64,000 nt of DNA from positions 1 through 64,000 of the forward strand of contig JAIPMN010019787.1 in assembly GCA_020650975.1 (NCBI GenBank), in the 5' to 3' direction. How positions within the stretch are numbered: the first letter of the stretch is position 1; the number at the start of each line of letters is the position of its first letter. A program made the translations under genes and the position numbers. The notes beneath the pieces are model-generated. The model was given only the letters and a program-made list of their open reading frames with translations. It had not been told where the DNA came from and searched no databases. Shown one piece after another: positions 12,198 to 25,800 of this stretch. The DNA comes from Apostichopus californicus. Taxonomy: Eukaryota > Echinodermata > Holothuroidea > Aspidochirotida > Stichopodidae.

Positions 12198-12500
12198 AAA
12201 TCAATGACATATGCATGAGCCAAGGGGGGTTAACCCTGGCTACCAATGACTGACCATTTATAAGACCTGGAATGCAAACTGATATTGTTAGCTACCGGTC
12301 AGGGAAAAGTGCATGGCATAACAAATTAATGACATATGCATGAGCCAAGGTGGGTCAGTCCTGTCTTCCACTGACATACGTCTGAAACCGAGATTTCAGC
12401 TACCTGGTGTGGGAAAAGTGCATAACATAGCAAATCAACGTCACTTGCATGAGCCAAGGAGGGTTGACCCTAGCTTCTATTGACTATTCATTTAATAAGA
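12198..12500. repeat. Tandem repeat, about 110-125 bp unit, 3 copies
   Basis: Units begin at about 12198, 12323 and 12432, each with a CATATGCATGAGCCAAGG-like core, then GGTTNACCCTNGCTNC and a GGGAAAAGTGCAT block. The copies are well diverged, so the array is old. It lies just downstream of the XPA stop and may be transcribed as 3' UTR. Confidence 0.85.
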
Positions 12501-12651
12501 CCTGAGTGGTAGTAACTCCTCTTCAATAAGGCAACAACAAGTCAGTTTGAGCAATTAAGACTGAACTTAATAGTTATGAAGTAATGCATAAAGTGAAGAT
12601 GAATTTTCCTTCTTGTCACATTCATTCTCAAACACTGTTGTAGTATATCCC

Positions 12652-15600
12652 TCACATCTTCTCATACTGCAGTTCATGGTCGCAAGTTGTACATTTCTTG
12701 CTGTACATATCGCTATCTTCATCATACGTTTCTTCACCGTATTCGTGCTTGTGGGAACTCAGATCTTTGGTCCATAAACTTGTACGAACAGCTTTTCTTA
12801 GCTCTGTCAAGGAAAGAAGAAGAAACCAGTAACTTGCATCACCGTTGCTAATCCAAGTTTACAATCTTCCCCGATGATCAAGCAAGGCCTGTAATAAATC
12901 TTTTGTGAATGACATACTTTGTAAGATTTAAACGTGCGACTCAATTCAAAGCTCACCAGTGACACTTTGTTCTCAATGGTGAAGAGATTGACCATGGAAC
13001 AAAGAATAACCTTGGGAGCTTCATTCAATAGCCAATGTCCCCCACTCCAGCACCCCCCACCTCAACAAGAAAAAATAGAAAGTCTTAAAATTGGAACACT
13101 GCTTCATNNCTCCCCCCCCCCCACAAGAAAATATAGAAAGTCTTAAACTTGGAACACTGCCTCATACATCTGAATGTCCCAAATTAAGATCATCAGGATT
13201 GTCTTCAAATGAGTCAATAGCCATGAACAATACAGATTTTCAGATCTGATTCTTTGTTTAACCTTATAACTAAATAATTAGGGAAAACTGATCCGCAAAA
13301 TATAGACAATGGTACAGAGCAAAAGAATTGTTCTTGCTCTTTTGCTCTGATGGTTAACCTGTAATTATCTAGTTGTACCACAAAATCGAACAGAACTTAA
13401 TTCTGCAGGGCCGTGTTTCAAGTTCATTCTGTGGTTTAGTTTGGAACAACTGAATTTCTTATCAAACAACCAAAATGATCGCAAAGTAAAAATGTGCAGT
13501 CTGGCCTTTAACTAACATTAATAATCATTTCAGATAACCTTTTCCCGGGACATACGGTATCATTGCACCTTGCTCTACCAAATGGTCAGCAATTCAATCT
13601 CCATGAACCATTTCTTTGCTACAGATCATCATCTGAAGTCCCAGTTTTTTATATCCAGAGAACTCTGCCAAAAAGAAATGCTCACATATCACTGAATACA
13701 CCCCAGCAAGGGAGCTGGGACCAAGGAATTGTTACTTACTTTAATACGTATCACTTCATTTTGTATTCATGTACCCTAAATATTCTTAAACTGACAAACC
13801 TTTCACACTCTTATCCAGCTTTTTCATCTTAGCTTTCTCTCTGTTTTCTGTACGCCTCTCTTTTGCAGCGTCTATTTCCTCTTGAGATTCCCAAACTTCT
13901 AGCGCTCTCTTTTCAATCTGAAGTATGAAAGATGACAATGTTAAAAACAACCATTTTTCAATTCTATCTGGCAGGGCAAAGTTTTTGAAAAACTAAAAAT
14001 CTCAGTGATGTTGCAGTTCAACTGACTTTTGCTTAGTCACTTTTACCACTTTCATGGCTTACACACCATGAAAGAATACCATCATATGATGTCCATGTGT
14101 ACCAGTCTTACAGATATTAAAACCCACTCTGAGATACTGAACAGGACTCTTTACTACATTCTCCCCTGTTGCAAACAATGGAAGCTTGGCAGCAACCTCC
14201 AACCTATTCTTCACAATAGATACATCCTTTCATCAGGCAAAAACCGACTGAAGCATTTAAAATCTTTTATCAAGATCAATTGGAAAAGCATATTTAAACT
14301 CATAACTTTAATCAATGAACAGCATCTTAAAATATGACCCATTTTATTAAATGAAGTTTTGCTGAACTTTCACAAGAAAGAATGGCATTCCTCGCTGTGA
14401 CTTATTACTAGATCCCAATTGTAATATTATAGTATGGAAAGGATTTAATTTATTCTGTAAGCTCCTTTAAACCTTTTGCAGCTACCCCGGAGACAATTCC
14501 CAGATTTTTAATGAAACATGGAAGAGTTTAAGTAGAGCTTTTCTCAAACTTGATGATGAAAAACAAGTTACACCCAAACAAAATTTGCATTTTATACAAC
14601 CTAAGATCTTTATCCACAGGTGTTTGGCACGCACGTGGATGAAGTACACTTGGAAATTTCTTGGCTTCAGTTCTGATCCTTTGGGGTTATTTTCAGTAAT
14701 TGATAGTTATATTTTTGTTGGTGTGTTTATTTTCCACCCTATCACCAGGTTTTTATACAATATCCCAATCCTATCTTCATAGTCTCCCTCAGCATTTCTA
14801 GGTCGAGTTGTTACTTCTCGTCAAAGCTGATCAGATCTGGATTATCGCTCATATCAGAAGGGTTTCACGATTATTTGGTTTAAGTAGCCGCTGCAATAAA
14901 CTTTAATTGATTCAACATTCATCCAGTTTTCAAGATAATTAATTTAATTTATTTGAGAGGAGAAGGAGAGAATAAATCAACATATATCATTCAGAAGTTT
15001 GTTGATTGTTTATTCGGAAGTGATTAAATCTGTAAAATGGATAGGCTCCGTAGCCTAACGTTTAATCAACCTCCAGGGCAAGTATCCATATTATGTGCCC
15101 TGTATTCAGTGCTAGTGGGAATTAATTCCATTACACAGCACTACCAACATTAATGTTTTGGCACCACTCACTTGAAGTCTAAGGTATAGTTTCATATCCC
15201 CCCAGCGTGGATTGTGCGGGTTCTTCCGGACCAGAAATTTGAGTATAGGTTCTCTTCTATCCAAATCTGCATCTTTCAAGAGGTATTCATGTTTAGCTTC
15301 TGTTTTTGTTATGAGCGTGTGCTTTTCTTCACTTTCCCTGCATAGTTAAAAGGAGAAAAAAAAATTCCATTCAACTCAGGAAGGAAATATTCTGATGGTT
15401 TCTGTACAGATGTGCCAAATGAAGGGAATGCAAGCCATCTATTCGACAGGTAAACGTACAGGTCTGTCTTGAAGAACTTGATTTCTTTTCAGTAAACTCG
15501 CTGAAATCAATATCTATGTTAATGCTCTTGCACAATGCTTGCTCATGAGGCAAAAACCAGGGTACCAAAAAAGGACAAAGAAACTTCATTTCATGTTTGT

Positions 15601-17382
15601 TATTTCTGTTAATGCCCATTATTAGATAGCAAAGAGATGGGATACATTGACTTATCTTCCTTGCCATGCATTCCATTGTCAGTTGCATTATGCCAATTGA
15701 AAGGAGAGAAAACCATTTTTGATGATTATTCATGTGCACTATATAATAATACAGAAGTACAATATTTAGCCAATCTGTTTCGACAATCTTACTCACAATG
15801 AGGTCAAAGGGATAAAAAAGATACATTCTTTTAATAGATGATCAAATATAAACTTCTTTTAGAAAAAGAGAATATAAACTTCTTTTAGAGAAAAGAAATT
15901 GATCAGTAATGGACTGGATATCCAGGCCTAAATATTTAACTAGACCTAGAAACTCTGGCCAATTGCTAAAAGGTGCCAATGCTTATAAAGTCTACTGGAT
16001 AAAATCTCACTGGCATTTTCCTGAATTACAGCACACATCCGTTACAGTACAGGCTTCTAAGAGCGTCCCAATAATTTATGCGGATAGTAAGTAATAATAC
16101 AGGGCTTATGTTAGGTACGGAGCTCATGCCAATTCTTTACTTACCATGAGTTAAATTTTTAATGCATATACTGGCAGGAAATTGCCATTAGCAATATTTC
16201 TACTGGCAAATGGCAAAAACACTAACACTTAGCCGGTGGATAGCCAGAATGTTGCAGCCTGGGAAACTATGTCATTGGTCATAACAGTTAAGCACACTGT
16301 AGCAGCCTTTTACCTGCAATCATCACAGACTGAGTGGTCAAACTGCTTGTAAAGAGATGAATCTTGGAAGTCATTTCCACACTCCAGACATCGCAAGAGG
16401 CCAGCGCCGAGAAGTGGACCAGGCTCCTGGACAATGGTTAGTTCTTTTTCCTCTACAACCTCATCTTCTTGAATCAAGAAGCCAGCGTTGGTGTCAAGAA
16501 GTCCACCAGGGAGACGGATGGCACCTTCGATTAATTTCTCTTCCCTGAAATGTCAAGTTAAAAAAGTGAACAAGTGAAAAAAGAGGTGTGTTGCTCTACG
16601 TGCAAATGTTATGTTCAGATGCAATATATATGTCACGTTAAAAACTTTCAATGAACATGCACAACTTGACCCAGTATGTTATGGTATGAGATACTTTAGG
16701 GCAATGTCCATGACTCTAATTGCTATGTGTTTTCAAAATACTGTTATTGAAAATTTCAGAGGCTGTCAACATTTTAAAACAAAACAACATACCACAATAT
16801 CTTATGAGCAACATTGTGCACTGGGTGGAACATAAATATAATTGTCCTCCTTCTTGTCTACAATGAAAGAGTAACATTGCTGTAAATGTAAAAACAATAT
16901 CAGAGTTCTAAAAAAATACATGATTTCTTTGGTGAAGTTTCGACCAGCACCAAAGGATTGCTTGATATGCCACTTGACCAATCATAAATTGAAATCCGTT
17001 GAGAAAGTAAGAGGCAGGAGAAATCATGCTAGCAACTTACTCTTATGAGTTCTTATATCATACTGTAGATCTGTTACTTCTGGCATGTGTGGAATCCAGA
17101 ACTAAAACATTGTCTGAGTTATACAGACTTGACTACTTAAATTGTGCATCCAGGGAATGTCCAGGAATAGTTATGACTAATTGGTATGGATTACCAATTT
17201 GACAATTGTTCTTACTTTTTCTCAGGCTTTTTCTTTGTGTATGGTTGATAAGCATGTTTGGACTGTCTTAGCATCAAAGCTCTCTGTCTGTTCCTCTCTA
17301 TTCTAGCTCTCTGCCTGTCTGAGAGTGGTAAGTCTTCGCTTGACGAATTGGTGCCTCCATCTATACTGTTGGCTTCACTCAT
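12652..17382 (-). CDS. XPA: XPA, DNA damage recognition / nucleotide excision repair scaffold (complete)
   Basis: Five coding exons in transcription order: 17382-17216, 16544-16314, 15337-15172, 13917-13800 and 12803-12652. All are in phase with GT..AG introns and encode 277 aa, against 273 in human. Exon 1 begins [10 protein letters not shown] and carries the conserved [16 protein letters not shown] block, which in human XPA is the RPA32-binding and nuclear localisation region. Exon 2 has the C4 zinc finger CLEC-x17-CDDC. Exon 3 holds the DNA-binding core ([32 protein letters not shown]). Exon 5 has a CTTC pair and ends YEKM, like the vertebrate C-terminus. XPA binds kinked damaged DNA in the nucleus and links RPA, TFIIH and ERCC1-XPF. 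The start is the first ATG in frame and follows TTTAAAG, so a 5' UTR intron may precede it. The usual GGGF of the ERCC1-binding motif reads NAGF here. Confidence 0.97.
13049..13170. repeat. Two-copy tandem repeat containing a 2-base assembly gap
   Basis: A block ending ATAGAAAGTCTTAAAATTGG..CACTGCNTCAT occurs twice, from about 13061 and about 13120. Two unknown bases (NN, 13107-13108) sit beside a run of C between the copies, so the copy number and C-run length may be misassembled. It lies in XPA intron 4 and does not touch an exon. Confidence 0.8.
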
Positions 17383-19790
17383 CTTTAAAAACAATTAAGA
17401 ACATTTTCTTGCAATCACGTTTATTTCCTTCATTCCATATGTATTCAGCTTTTTGCTGTTTTGTCAAGATGGTAACAAGTGCACAAAATGACAATTCTCA
17501 GTTTTATGACGTTCTTCAATAGGCCTATACGTAAGTTGTCAATGTGCAAGTACCTTCTAACCTTCCATATTAAATACATGTTTTTATAATCAGTGAAGAA
17601 GACATCTTTGCTAACATATTACAATTTTCAAGTTCAACCTGATATTGTAACTTCTGAATTTATTTTAGCATATGTTACAGACTACAACTGGTACAAAGTA
17701 CTGTAGTGAGTTCTTTTCTGATTTTGTCACTTGAACTAAATTAGTCAACTTAGCCGAAGCCTACATAGTTTCAATTAAACATATCAAATGCTTTGACAAT
17801 AAAATAGTACTGTGCCAAGTCACATTAAAACCTGAAATAACAGACGAACAACCCAGCCAATATATAACATATGACCTAGGCTATGCCTAAGAAGACAATA
17901 GATAATCGTGAGTTCGACACTACCTTTGTGCAACTTGCCTATTAATAATATTTATTAACGTACAGTAACATTAGGCCTAGGTTTTAGTTGTTAAGTTAGT
18001 AACTAGTTTTAATGCTATAGGACTTAGGAGGCCCTAGTTGACTGTCAAGGAAATGTTTCGCACTCTAAACTTTAGTACACAAATTTGCCAAAATTGGTTT
18101 CAAAATAACGTTCAGGTTTACCTCATCCCTGCGTGTCTTAGAGTTAAACTTAGAAAGCAATGTATTGCACGAGGGTATGTTGTCCTTCTAATGTAAGAGT
18201 TTTTCACTACACCGATTTCTGTGATGTTACATAATATGCTACTAGGCCGTATTGGTAAACATTACATGGGTTGGCAGTTAGCCTATAGCAAGTGACCTTC
18301 GTGCTCGTATTGTAAACAGGCGCTGGATTCAAGTTGATGTATGAGAGGATTCAGCCGACACCTACAGTATAGTGTAACTCAACTTCTATCTTCCATGTTT
18401 GTCATTTTATTTTATTAAAAAGTTTGGCTAATGAGGAGAAGTTAGTCCCGTCGTTCATTTTCATCCGTCTAGCCTAACTTAGGCTAGTAATGCAGCCTAA
18501 CGTAACTTGTAATCCTTCTTGACCTACCTCTTACAAGTTACAGTCTAGCCTAGAAACAGTCTAAGCTCTAGGCTAGCATTCAGTTACATACTATCGAAGT
18601 TTTAACGTGAGTCCTACGCTCATTTCTGTGGCACTGTTACTGTTAAGGACTAGCCTACAGAGGATAGCCTAGGCCCTATTTGGTAATTGCTGGTTACAAA
18701 GAACAGAAATGTTATTGTAAAAGGACAACAATAACCACGACCTCTCTGAAATTGCCATATGTCCTTCAATGAAAGTTAGGCCTAGGTTAAGCTATCCTTC
18801 ATGGATTTATTGGTGGCTTTCGTCAGATTCCTCTAGAGTGAGTTTTATGGTGTAAAGATCTTGATGCAAAACACTTCTACTTTCCTAATATCACACATAC
18901 AGTTAAGTGTAGCATGGACACTTCGAAGTTGGGACACCTAAGATTTAAACACCCCAAAACTATAACTTCCTTTTAGAGACAAATATGTAAGTACTTGCTA
19001 GCACACAGGTTATTTTGGAGAGAAAATAACTGTAGCTTCGTTCGTGAAATTGGCTCTTGCTGTAGGTTATCAGGGTGAAATCGTGCATTTCTTAGGGGTG
19101 TCCGAACTTCGCAGTGTTCCGAACTTCGCAATACTGACTATACTGTAGCATGCATATTATTTCTGTTTCTGTACTTGTTAAAAACCCTCTCGAGGTTTTT
19201 ATTATATTATGGGTGAAATATTTCTTGGAAGTAATACAAAATTGGAAGTAATACAAAATTGATGCTTCAGTCATTCAGGTTATAGCCAATAGTATACTGT
19301 AACTGTTTCTGTTGATACTTTCTAGATTGAAATTGTGGTTACAACTTGGGTTCAAGTTTGTCTTTCAAACATGGCAGTTCACTGTCTATCAGTAAAATTA
19401 TATAAATTATATAACACAGCTCAGGATGTTGAGGAACACTTGCAGTTACTGTATGTACAGTATCTACCACTGTATACTGTAGACTCTTCTCAAATGCTTC
19501 AGTATGCAATTACCAGATTGTAGCAGATACACACAATGCAAAATGTAGATGTGAATCTGAACTCTGTATATTATGTTTGCAAATTTACATTTAATATGCA
19601 GTCGTTTGCACCAGATTCACTTAAATCTATACCATTAGTTATAACGTCTTTCACAAGACATCAGAACTGTAGGTATATATGAGGTCAAATGACAGTGAAT
19701 AAGAAATAAAGATGCTCTTCTTTAACAGATGATTGAGCAAGTTACAACCGCCACAACTGTTCAAAGTAAGCTCTGACTTAATGTCCCCAG
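17383..19790. promoter_or_regulatory. Divergent intergenic region between XPA and CNTLN (putative promoters)
   Basis: The start codons of XPA (minus) and CNTLN (plus) lie 2.4 kb apart, head to head, so the promoters of both must fall here unless distant 5' exons exist. No TATA box or CpG island is obvious. At about 17870-18790 there is a clear excess of TAGCCTA / TAGGCCTAGG-type words on both strands, roughly fifteen to twenty in 0.9 kb. At 19100-19130 TCCGAACTTCGCA is repeated directly. An acceptor-like CTTTAACAG at 19733 followed by a GTAAGC near 19767 could bound a small 5' exon, but I cannot confirm it. Confidence 0.4.
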
Positions 19791-19874
19791 ATGTCTGACA
19801 TCGTTGTAAAGGATGACCGAACAACAAAATTCACGTCAGTTGTTGAAAGAAAGTGGGAAAAGTTCTGCCAGTGA
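19791..19874 (+). promoter_or_regulatory. Upstream ORF overlapping the CNTLN start
   Basis: Directly after an acceptor-like TTAATGTCCCCAG an ATG opens a 27-codon frame (MSDIVVKDDR...) that ends at TGA 19872-19874. It overlaps the CNTLN start at 19813 in another frame. If the mRNA includes 19791, ribosomes must bypass this ATG to translate CNTLN. The main start was chosen because only its frame joins exon 2 in phase. Confidence 0.4.
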
Positions 19875-22800
19875 TCGGGAAATCACTCAAGGAGATTTAT
19901 CCAAAGATGCAGGTACAGTATGAAGAAAATATGTATAGTAGAAGGTGTAATGTACCAAGGAATACCATTGTGGCCATTTATCAAACAAACATTGTTAATG
20001 CATACAGTAGTATTGGGATGAATGAAAAAAAAATTGATTGCAGGACATACCTTCACATACAAAATAACTATAGATAACCTCTTGACATATGTCATTTAAT
20101 AAATAATGAATTTACCAAGCTTAACATGCTAATTGCCCAGCTTTACTTCAGCTGGGCAAATTGCGTCCGGTTAGAAAGGTTTTCAAAACCCTGTTAATGC
20201 GGCATGTGGGGAATATACAGTACAGTACATTTTGTATGCCGTCATGATACCTATATGGGATTAAATGGGAAGTGGTAAAGTTTGCTGATAGACCAACAGG
20301 TAAATGTGAAAACTGTACACATTGGGGAGTTGGAATAAAGGGCAGAGGTTTGAATTTTGGGACTTCTTGTAGTGGGATGCAATATAATAGATGGAAAATG
20401 TGCGTGCAGTTCTCTTGTTATTTTGGAAACATGTGCAATATATATTCCCATTCTGGTCACAGGAGTGCACTACTGTTGGTATGTACAGCCTTAAGTGTGA
20501 CAACTATGTACATTGGGTGTTTGATTTAACTGTGGCCAAAAATATCTATTTCATATCCACCAATGCTTGGCTTAAAGTTTCAATAAAAACATACCTAACA
20601 TGTTACTGCACAGTACATCAAAGTTACAGTATAAAATAAAATTGTTTAATCACAGACCTGTTTTTGGGTGTTTGAATATTTATACCCAGACACCGATTAA
20701 TCCACAAATCACCATGAAAGATTCTGTTTCAGTTCGCACAGGTCTGAAAATTGTATTTGAAATGCCACTATTTCTTCCTCTGACCAACTTTAGAGTTAGC
20801 AAGACTGAGAGCTGAGAAGCAAGTTCTTCATGAAGATCTCGTACAATGCAAGGTAATCAGTGCTCAGCAGAAAAGGAGTGTTGTACTGTAATGTTTCTCA
20901 AGTTAGTTGAAGTTTGTGAATTGCTTTAGGTCAAAGTGTTTGATACATTCCTTGTCGATTCACTATAGTTTATCCTTTGGCTGGTCTGGCTAATTCCTCA
21001 GTATCACTCCATGATAGCATACTGCAGTGTTACCAAACATCATTGGTTCTGAATCATGATTTACATATTTAGATCAGTCAATTCTTGTGGTACTGTAGTA
21101 CTTCAGTTCATTCAAATTGGTAACCATTTGACAATTTCTATTGCGCATGTACGATGTGAAACCATAGTTGGGAAGGCTAAGGAGAAATTAGTTGCCATTT
21201 ATATACCTTCAGTGTTGTATCAGGCTGACTAAAAATCTCTCATTTATATCCATAAAATAGGGTTAGGTACTTGAAAAGTCATTGATTTCAACCACAATAT
21301 GAAGTCTGGCATCACCCAGTAATCAGTCTTAGAAAATGGATAAATGGAATATAAGTGCTCAAATCACCGACAATTTTAATAATTGATATTTTCTATCATG
21401 ATCGTGGAGCCTGCTAGTGTAATTACTTGTACAGTATTATCTTATGTATGAATATGCTCTGATCTAATTCCAAAAATATTCTCTTGATTTCAGGCAGACA
21501 AGGAATTTGTCTGGTCCCTCTGGAAGAGATTGCAGGTAGCAAACCCTGACATCACACAGGCTATCAGCATGGTTCTCCAGAGGTACTGTATGTGAACATA
21601 TCATATACATCATATAGTTATTGCTATAAATATGTATTGAGAAATGTACATCACTGTGATTTAATGGCAGAGATAAACGAAACGAAACATCACAGATCTC
21701 TACCTTGACTTGTTAGCATTATATGCAAGTTCACTAGTTTTGGTCACATAATCCCACCTCCCTCAGTTTTTGGTCTGATTTTAGTGTTTCCACCTCTATG
21801 GATGTTTTCCTCATCTGCAGAATAACATTTTCTGCTAGCGTTGGAAAAGTCAGGACTAAGTTCTCCGAATTATTTGCCAGTAAAATATCAAGCATATATG
21901 GAATGTTTTGATTTCTCTGTCATTACAGGTTTTCATCCTTTGCAAATCTGTTCATATGTTTTGAATTCTTATAATCCTTAACTGTATAGTTGAAAAGCTT
22001 TTCATCATTGGCTCACGTTTTTCCTCCCTTCAGGGAAAAAGAAAAGAATGAGCTAAAGGACAGAAAAGTCTTAGAAATTCTGCATATTAAAGATGACAGG
22101 ATTGGAGAACTAGATAAGGTAAATATCTTTTTGCTAAACTGTCTTACTTTAGATCAAATGTGTTGTTTAATGTCATTTTTGTGTAGTGGGTAATGTACAA
22201 AGTTTTGAGCAATGTCCTGTGCAGTGCCCACATCAAAAACGTAAAATGTTGTCTGTATTATGTGATACATTAAAATCAATTTGCAAGCTCCTGTCTAGAA
22301 ACTCTATGGGTAAATTTTTCTATTGCTACATTTTGAGTTGGATTGTGGTAGTTTTGGATAGTTGGTACTGGATAAAAAATAATCTTTGTATCTCTGATGG
22401 AGAAAAGCTTCTGGTTATTTTTCTCACTTTTCATAGATTCTGACCCAACAGACAGAGACTAACAAAGCTGCAATGAAAAGGTAAATATTTACTTTATTGT
22501 TCAAATTATCTGAAATTGGTCACACTCTTATCTAAATATTATATATAGAGGGGCTAAGTAAATCTTTGCTCTTTTCAAATTTTTTACCATAATTCCCTGG
22601 TACATTTTATTTGTTGGTTTTCTTATGAAGCTTAATATAAAATTAACCAAACAATTTTTAATCTGAGATCATGAAGAAATTCATCGTACAGTAGTTTTGT
22701 GTATATATCTGCATGTCGCGTCCTTCGTGGCTGGTAAATAAAGCCTCCTCTCACAAATGAAAACCCCCAAAAATTGTAATATGTGTTTCATTACTAAAGG

Positions 22801-25800
22801 AACTGCTCAAGGAAGTATGCTCCAATGTGAAGACTTGCAGGGATAACAGAAAATGAAAGAAACCTAATATTTAAGCATTGGTACCATTATCAAACTGAGG
22901 ATTGGTACAAAAGCAAAAGGCCAAATTGATCCAAGATCTGAGCTCTGTTTATGCGATGTCTGTATCTTACGACATGAACGGAAACGAGAATAATCACCTA
23001 TGTTAGACCACGGTTTGATAAAGGGTCTTGGGTGGTTGGATCTATCAAAAGCTTATCTTATAGCTATCTGACAAAGCCATGTTTCAAGTTTAGAATGTTT
23101 TTACTGAAAGGCAAAGTTATTGCAGTCTGTTTAAATTGGATGATCGTGTAGCTAACAAGAATGACAAAAACTTCAGCGATAGGCAATTACGTTTTTGTCA
23201 TTCTTTTTGTAAATCTCTAAATCACTGGAAGCGGCATTAACATTCTGCCAGGCAGCTTAAACGTTGCCTGGGTGAGACCTTCCATGGGCTATGCAACGTA
23301 GAATTTCTGCTAAATCTGAAAGGTCAAATTGATTTTTTTTCTTATCAATATGAACAGAATTGAAGAGATTGAGAAAGCCAAAACTCAGCTGGAAAAAGAA
23401 CTAGAGCAGAAAGTGACAGACATTGAAGCGGTTGCGGAAGAGGTAGGTTTGGGAATGAAACCTCCAGGACTCAAAGTTTGGGCTATTTACTGGCTAAATG
23501 CCAGTGGATATTTGCCATTTGCCAGTAGAGTGAAAAGGCACTTGCGTTTATCTGCTAGTAGACATTTAAGAACATAAAACAACTGGTGTTAAACGTTGAT
23601 TAAGAATCGTCAGTCAAAGAATCTGCATGATTCCTTGACCTATCATGAGTCCTGTATTAATGCTTATTATAAGCAAATGTTATTGGGTAGCTCTCATAAC
23701 CTTGTACAGTATAACCTGCAAAGTGTTGCAATTCATGAAAATGCAAGTGAGGACTTGGTTTGAGCCAGTAGATGTTTTTGAAGCGCTGCAGTAGCAGGTT
23801 TAGAAAGTGGCTCAGAATTCTGTAATTCTAGACCTGACCTCAAATGTATAGGATCTGTTTTTATACTTATAAATCTTGCAGCTGTGTTATCGAAATTGTG
23901 AGTAAAGAGTACCTCTATTTGCAATATTCAATATTGACATTTTCAAATATTCTCTAATAGTCTTCCAAATAGAGGTGAAATACTCATTAAATACAATTAC
24001 ATAACACCAAAGACTCATTAAATACAATTACGTAACACCAAGACTCGTTAAATACAATTACGTAACAGGAATATTGCCATGGTGTCAATACACATCTTTG
24101 TTTCCCTAAGTCTGTTTGAGTTTTCCATTATCAGTGCGGTGGTGTTTATTTCTTTCTCCCATTCTTGTCATTCCGTTCGCAGAAGGAAGAACTAAAATCA
24201 GAAACCGGTAGAGAAGTTGCAATGCGAGATGATAAAATTCTACGTCTAACAGAGGAAAACAAAAGTGAGTTTATGCTGGTATTTTACTGTGTAAAGTAAT
24301 TGTTTTGTTTATGGTATGTCCTTACAAGAAGCAGTGTGAAGTTATTGTCATCTAGCATATGTAATCCATAAGCTATTTCCCGATACCAGTTGTGCGCTTC
24401 CATGTGATATATTTTATTATACAACGCCTAATTATATTCCAGCCATTTGATTGGTCAATTGCTCGTCGATTGCATGCAAAATCCATTCTATTGCACGCTA
24501 TGAAATAGAACCATGCGTTATACTTTTTTGATAGCACTTTTTTCAATGGTAAGAGAGCAGAGAAACCTGTCTGTTCAAAACAATCTGTTGCATGAGTGCA
24601 TTTTACATCCAATTATATCCAAATTTGAAGGTGTTGTATAAAACAAATAATGAATGGTTTCCATTCGTGCAATAGCGCAAATATTTCATTCGTTGAAAGA
24701 TGTAATTTGTTCCATTCAACTCAGCTGCGCCTCGTTGAATGGAACATTCCATCTTTCAACTCATGAAATATTTGCACTATTGCACTCATAGCCATTCATT
24801 ATTTGTATAATGTCATACTGAGTGATGCAGAAAGAGGTATGTGTCACATTGCAGATACCAGCCTCAAAAATGAAAAGGTATTCAGGACTAAAGGCCCCTG
24901 TCAGTGAAAGTTGGCCCAGGTTCAAAGGCTTTGTGTGAAGCCAGGGACCACTTTATTATAACCAGGGTCTGGTTGGCAATTTGTCATCTATCATGTATAA
25001 TCCGACTTTCTCATGTGTCTGGTGGTTCTGATGAAAAATGACAACTTGTCATAAGAACACTGTTAGTTCCTCCATTAATTGATTACTGATATTTTGTTTT
25101 TAAGACAAAGACAACATTAGTTCATCAACTGTTATCAAAAATGTTTGATTTGTTTGAATGTTAAATTTCAAAAATTCATAATGCCATAGGCTACATAGAA
25201 AAAGTCTGATGAAGAAGTTGTTGCTACTCATTGAATAATCTGTTACTTTTGTTTGCTTTTCACTTATGTACATCCTTCTTTTGGCAGGACTCTCTTACGA
25301 GAATAAACGATTGCACACTGTTCTAGATCAACACAGAGAGGAGTTGACTGGCATTGAAGAAAAGAACTCCATGCTAATGGATAAAATTAAAGTAAATACT
25401 GCCAATATTTGTTTCAGTATTGCCGCACACATAAGTGAATATTAATTTGGGGAAAAACTGCTACTTAGAGCAAATACCAATCTAGCTGGCATGTTTCACC
25501 CTCTGTCCTACCTCTCTCCTCAATGAGAAAAAAAGCAAAAAAAAAAAAAAAGCAAAAAACAAAGCAAATTAATATTGTGCAAAATATTTTGCAAGGAAAG
25601 GAGAAATTTAGCAAGAGTTTTATAAATGCTTGGATTGACCTTACCAATCAACTAATTGGTCAGCTCTTTATGATATAGTTTTTTTTTTGGGGAGGTGGGG
25701 TCGGGTTGGATGGGAGTGGGTGTTCTTAATTATAAAATATTGAATTCACTAGGGTTTGGTTACAAAAGCTGCTATACATTTTCCTCATCAATTCGGTCAT

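Noticed and set aside
13563-13832. Plus-strand ORF in XPA intron 4 and exon 4
   Set aside because: It partly covers XPA exon 4 on the other strand, has no splice signals and no recognisable motif.
17212-17394. Stand-alone 60-aa minus-strand gene
   Set aside because: It is XPA exon 1; the donor at 17215 joins in phase to the zinc-finger exon.
20137-20163. 9-bp stem TTGCCCAGC / GCTGGGCAA
   Set aside because: A lone short hairpin in an intron; expected by chance and with no terminator-like context in a eukaryote.
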